DNA of 64,000 bases from Mesorhizobium sp. NZP2077 (lineage in GTDB: Bacteria > Pseudomonadota > Alphaproteobacteria > Rhizobiales > Rhizobiaceae). The notes under the pieces were generated by a model. It saw nothing but the letters and a program-made list of their open reading frames with translations. It was not told the origin of the DNA and did not search any database. The position numbers were made by a program, and so were the translations under genes. Where the stretch lies: contig NZ_CP051294.1 in the NCBI RefSeq assembly GCF_013170805.1, positions 62,001 through 126,000 on the forward strand, written 5' to 3'. Below are positions 62,307-64,000 of this stretch, one piece after another (within the stretch, counting starts at the first letter, position 1; each line of letters opens with the position of its first letter).

Positions 62307-62500
62307 GTGGTTCACCATTTAACCTTAGTCCGATGAACTTAGTTTATCTTACCCTCTTCTACAAGGGTTTGCTGCAAGCCCGCCGGCGGGACCTTCAGCC
62401 GGACCTAGTCGGTGGCGCGGGGCCAGATAGTACAGCAGACAGCGCTGGGGTACTCCAGCGCCTCGCGTGTCGTAAGAGACGGTCGTAGCCCGGAATGAGA

Positions 62501-64000
62501 TCAACGCCTGGAGAAAAATGGCGTCGAATGATCCCGCCTGCGGGTGGGCCCCGTCGGCCGCTCAATCGAAATGTTGGTGCGCGGTGGAAGTTCGCCGGCG
62601 TGCAATTCGAGGAGCCGCTGGTCCAAGTCCTTGTCCGCCGCGGTAAGGCGATGGTTGAGGCGCAGATAGTCCATCCAGGTCGGCGTGCGGAATGTTTCTG
62701 TCCAAAGCGATGGATCCTGAAGATCGCGCTGCAGGGTCCAATGCCGAGCGCCGACGCGGCTTTGTACTCGGCGCCGTTCTCGCATCTGGTCCAGGAAAGC
62801 CTCGACATTTCTCTCAGGTATTGAATACTCGATCTTGACGACGATCGGGCCGCTTCTCGACGTCAAGTCGACGGCGACCTCCGGCGCTTTGAATACCAAA
62901 GGATCCTGTTCTTGCTCTTTCCATTGACGGATGGGCAACAGGAACCCGGTGGCGGCGACCAGCAAGAGAGCTCCAGCGGAGCCCTCCAGGGACAGTGTCG
63001 GGGAATAATTCTCGGCCACCGTACCCCAAAGCCAACTGCCGGCCGCGATGCCTCCGTACGTCAAGGCATAATAGATCGAGAGAGTGCGACCAACGACCCA
63101 CCTTGGGCTGGCCAATTGGACGCTCACGCCAAGCCCGGTCCAGGTGATGACCCAGCCGGCGCCGCCGAGTGCCAGCGCAATGGCCGCCACCGCCAGCGAA
63201 GGCGTGAGTGCAAGGGAAAGACAACACGCCGCGCAGGCAATGCTCGCGAGCGTTATAAGACGTTCCTGGGACATCATCCGCCTGAAGTAGCTGTTGCAGA
63301 TGCCGGCCAGAAAAGCGCCGGCTCCGAAGCCGGCCATCAGGATCCCGTAGACGATCGGTCCCCCGCCCAGCTGATCGCGAGCGACCAGAGGCAGCAGCGC
63401 GAGTATCGAAATGCTCGTCAAGCCAAACAGGGTTCCGCGCGCAGTCGCCGCCTTGATTTCCGACGACATCGCCGTGAAGCGCACCCCGTCATGGATCGCC
63501 GTTGCCATCGACTCGCGCGGCAGCGGTGAAGAGCGAACATTCCACTTGCAGCGCCATATGGCGCAAAGTGGCGACAGATAGCTGAGCGTGGTGAGAGCGA
63601 AGGCCGTCACCGGTCCAAAGGAGGCGACGACAATGCCGCCGAGCGCCGGGCCTACGCTTCGCACAGTATTGAAGCCGACCGAGATGAGCGTGACGGCAGC
63701 TGGAACGTCGCGCCTGTCGACGATGTCGCCAACCGACGCCTGCCAGGCGGGATCATTGAAAGCGGCGCCGCATCCAATCAAAAAGCTGAAGCCAAGTATG
63801 GTCCATGGATCGACAAGGCCTAGCGCGACAAGACCAGTCAGCACGGCAGATGCCACCGCCATCAGGCACCGACCTGCGAACATGACCCTGCGACGGCTGA
63901 AATTGTCGGCGATGGCGCCGGCGAAGACCGATAAGATAAACGCCGGCAGCGTTGATGAAGCCTGCACCAGCGCGACCATCAGATCGGAAGTCGAGATTGT
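62501..64000 (-). CDS. MFS_3-type exporter with C-terminal extra domain, 5' end outside window
   Basis: The frame continues past 63979 to the window edge (in frame ...TISTSDL before MVALVQASS), so the true start, and probably one or two membrane helices, lies further right. The visible part has many helices (LPAFILSVFAGAIADNFSRRRV; WTILGFSFLIGCGAAFNDPAWQ; TSISILALLPLVARDQLG) and a ~110-residue soluble tail (VVKIEYSIPERNVEAFLDQMRERRRV), a dimeric alpha/beta barrel-like extension known in MFS_3 exporters. Probable small-molecule or peptide efflux; substrate unknown. Confidence 0.85.
   Translation of the reverse strand, partial: TISTSDLMVALVQASSTLPAFILSVFAGAIADNFSRRRVMFAGRCLMAVASAVLTGLVALGLVDPWTILGFSFLIGCGAAFNDPAWQASVGDIVDRRDVPAAVTLISVGFNTVRSVGPALGGIVVASFGPVTAFALTTLSYLSPLCAIWRCKWNVRSSPLPRESMATAIHDGVRFTAMSSEIKAATARGTLFGLTSISILALLPLVARDQLGGGPIVYGILMAGFGAGAFLAGICNSYFRRMMSQERLITLASIACAACCLSLALTPSLAVAAIALALGGAGWVITWTGLGVSVQLASPRWVVGRTLSIYYALTYGGIAAGSWLWGTVAENYSPTLSLEGSAGALLLVAATGFLLPIRQWKEQEQDPLVFKAPEVAVDLTSRSGPIVVKIEYSIPERNVEAFLDQMRERRRVQSRVGARHWTLQRDLQDPSLWTETFRTPTWMDYLRLNHRLTAADKDLDQRLLELHAGELPPRTNISIERPTGPTRRRDHSTPFFSRR

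Overview
The window reads as accessory DNA from an alphaproteobacterium of the order Hyphomicrobiales, most likely a Mesorhizobium-like rhizobium. The grounds are high GC, a SyrB-type regulator, DUF1419, DUF736, DUF932 and DUF2493 proteins of the kind seen on rhizobial plasmids, and a VirB/VirD4 conjugation system. No repABC genes are present, so a plasmid and an integrative conjugative element cannot be told apart. No rRNA, tRNA or CRISPR array was found.

Layout. 1-1.6 kb: end of a Tn554-like recombinase cassette (TnpA-like gene, and a TnpB-like gene running off the left edge) lying against a 5'-truncated DUF932 gene. 2.4-28.8 kb: a plasmid 'housekeeping' block: a 714-aa ParB-like protein, DUF1419, an IS110 element, a SyrB-like regulator, DUF1173, a 1512-aa methyltransferase plus strawberry-notch helicase protein, Toprim proteins, two Rossmann/SLOG-like proteins, a DUF1778-GNAT toxin-antitoxin pair and DUF736, closed by a very strong terminator at 28.8 kb. 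This block is broken at 15.27-23.55 kb by an 8.28-kb composite insertion that cuts a Toprim gene in two. The insert contains a recombinase-in-trio (RIT) element between two further, oppositely oriented Toprim genes whose first 430 bp are a perfect inverted repeat, followed by an IS91-like element that carries its own tyrosine recombinase.

29-34.3 kb: WGR protein, ParA with a small partner, a divergent control region rich in palindromes (candidate oriT), MobC-like protein and MOBP-type relaxase, then a HigBA-like module. 34.5-47.5 kb: the conjugation operon on the minus strand, virB1-B2-B3-B4-(VirB5-like paralogue)-B5-lipoprotein-B6-B8-B9-B10-B11-virD4, largely with overlapping start and stop codons. 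No virB7 is seen; a small lipoprotein sits where entry-exclusion genes lie in R388 and pKM101. 47.6-55.4 kb: mostly secreted or membrane proteins (SNase-like, lysozyme-like, lipoprotein, acyltransferase) and an XRE regulator. 56-57 kb: a LuxR-type quorum-sensing regulator with a lux-box-like dyad. 57.4-64 kb: a lipoprotein, CIRCE-controlled groES-groEL, an epimerase, a VapBC-type pair and an MFS exporter running off the right edge.

How the parts fit: relaxase, MobC and VirD4 would process and deliver the DNA, VirB1-B11 would form the channel, the ParB-like and ParA proteins and three toxin-antitoxin pairs would stabilise the element, and the LuxR protein could couple transfer to cell density. 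The most unusual structure is the inverted Toprim-RIT-Toprim cassette, which is predicted to be able to invert.
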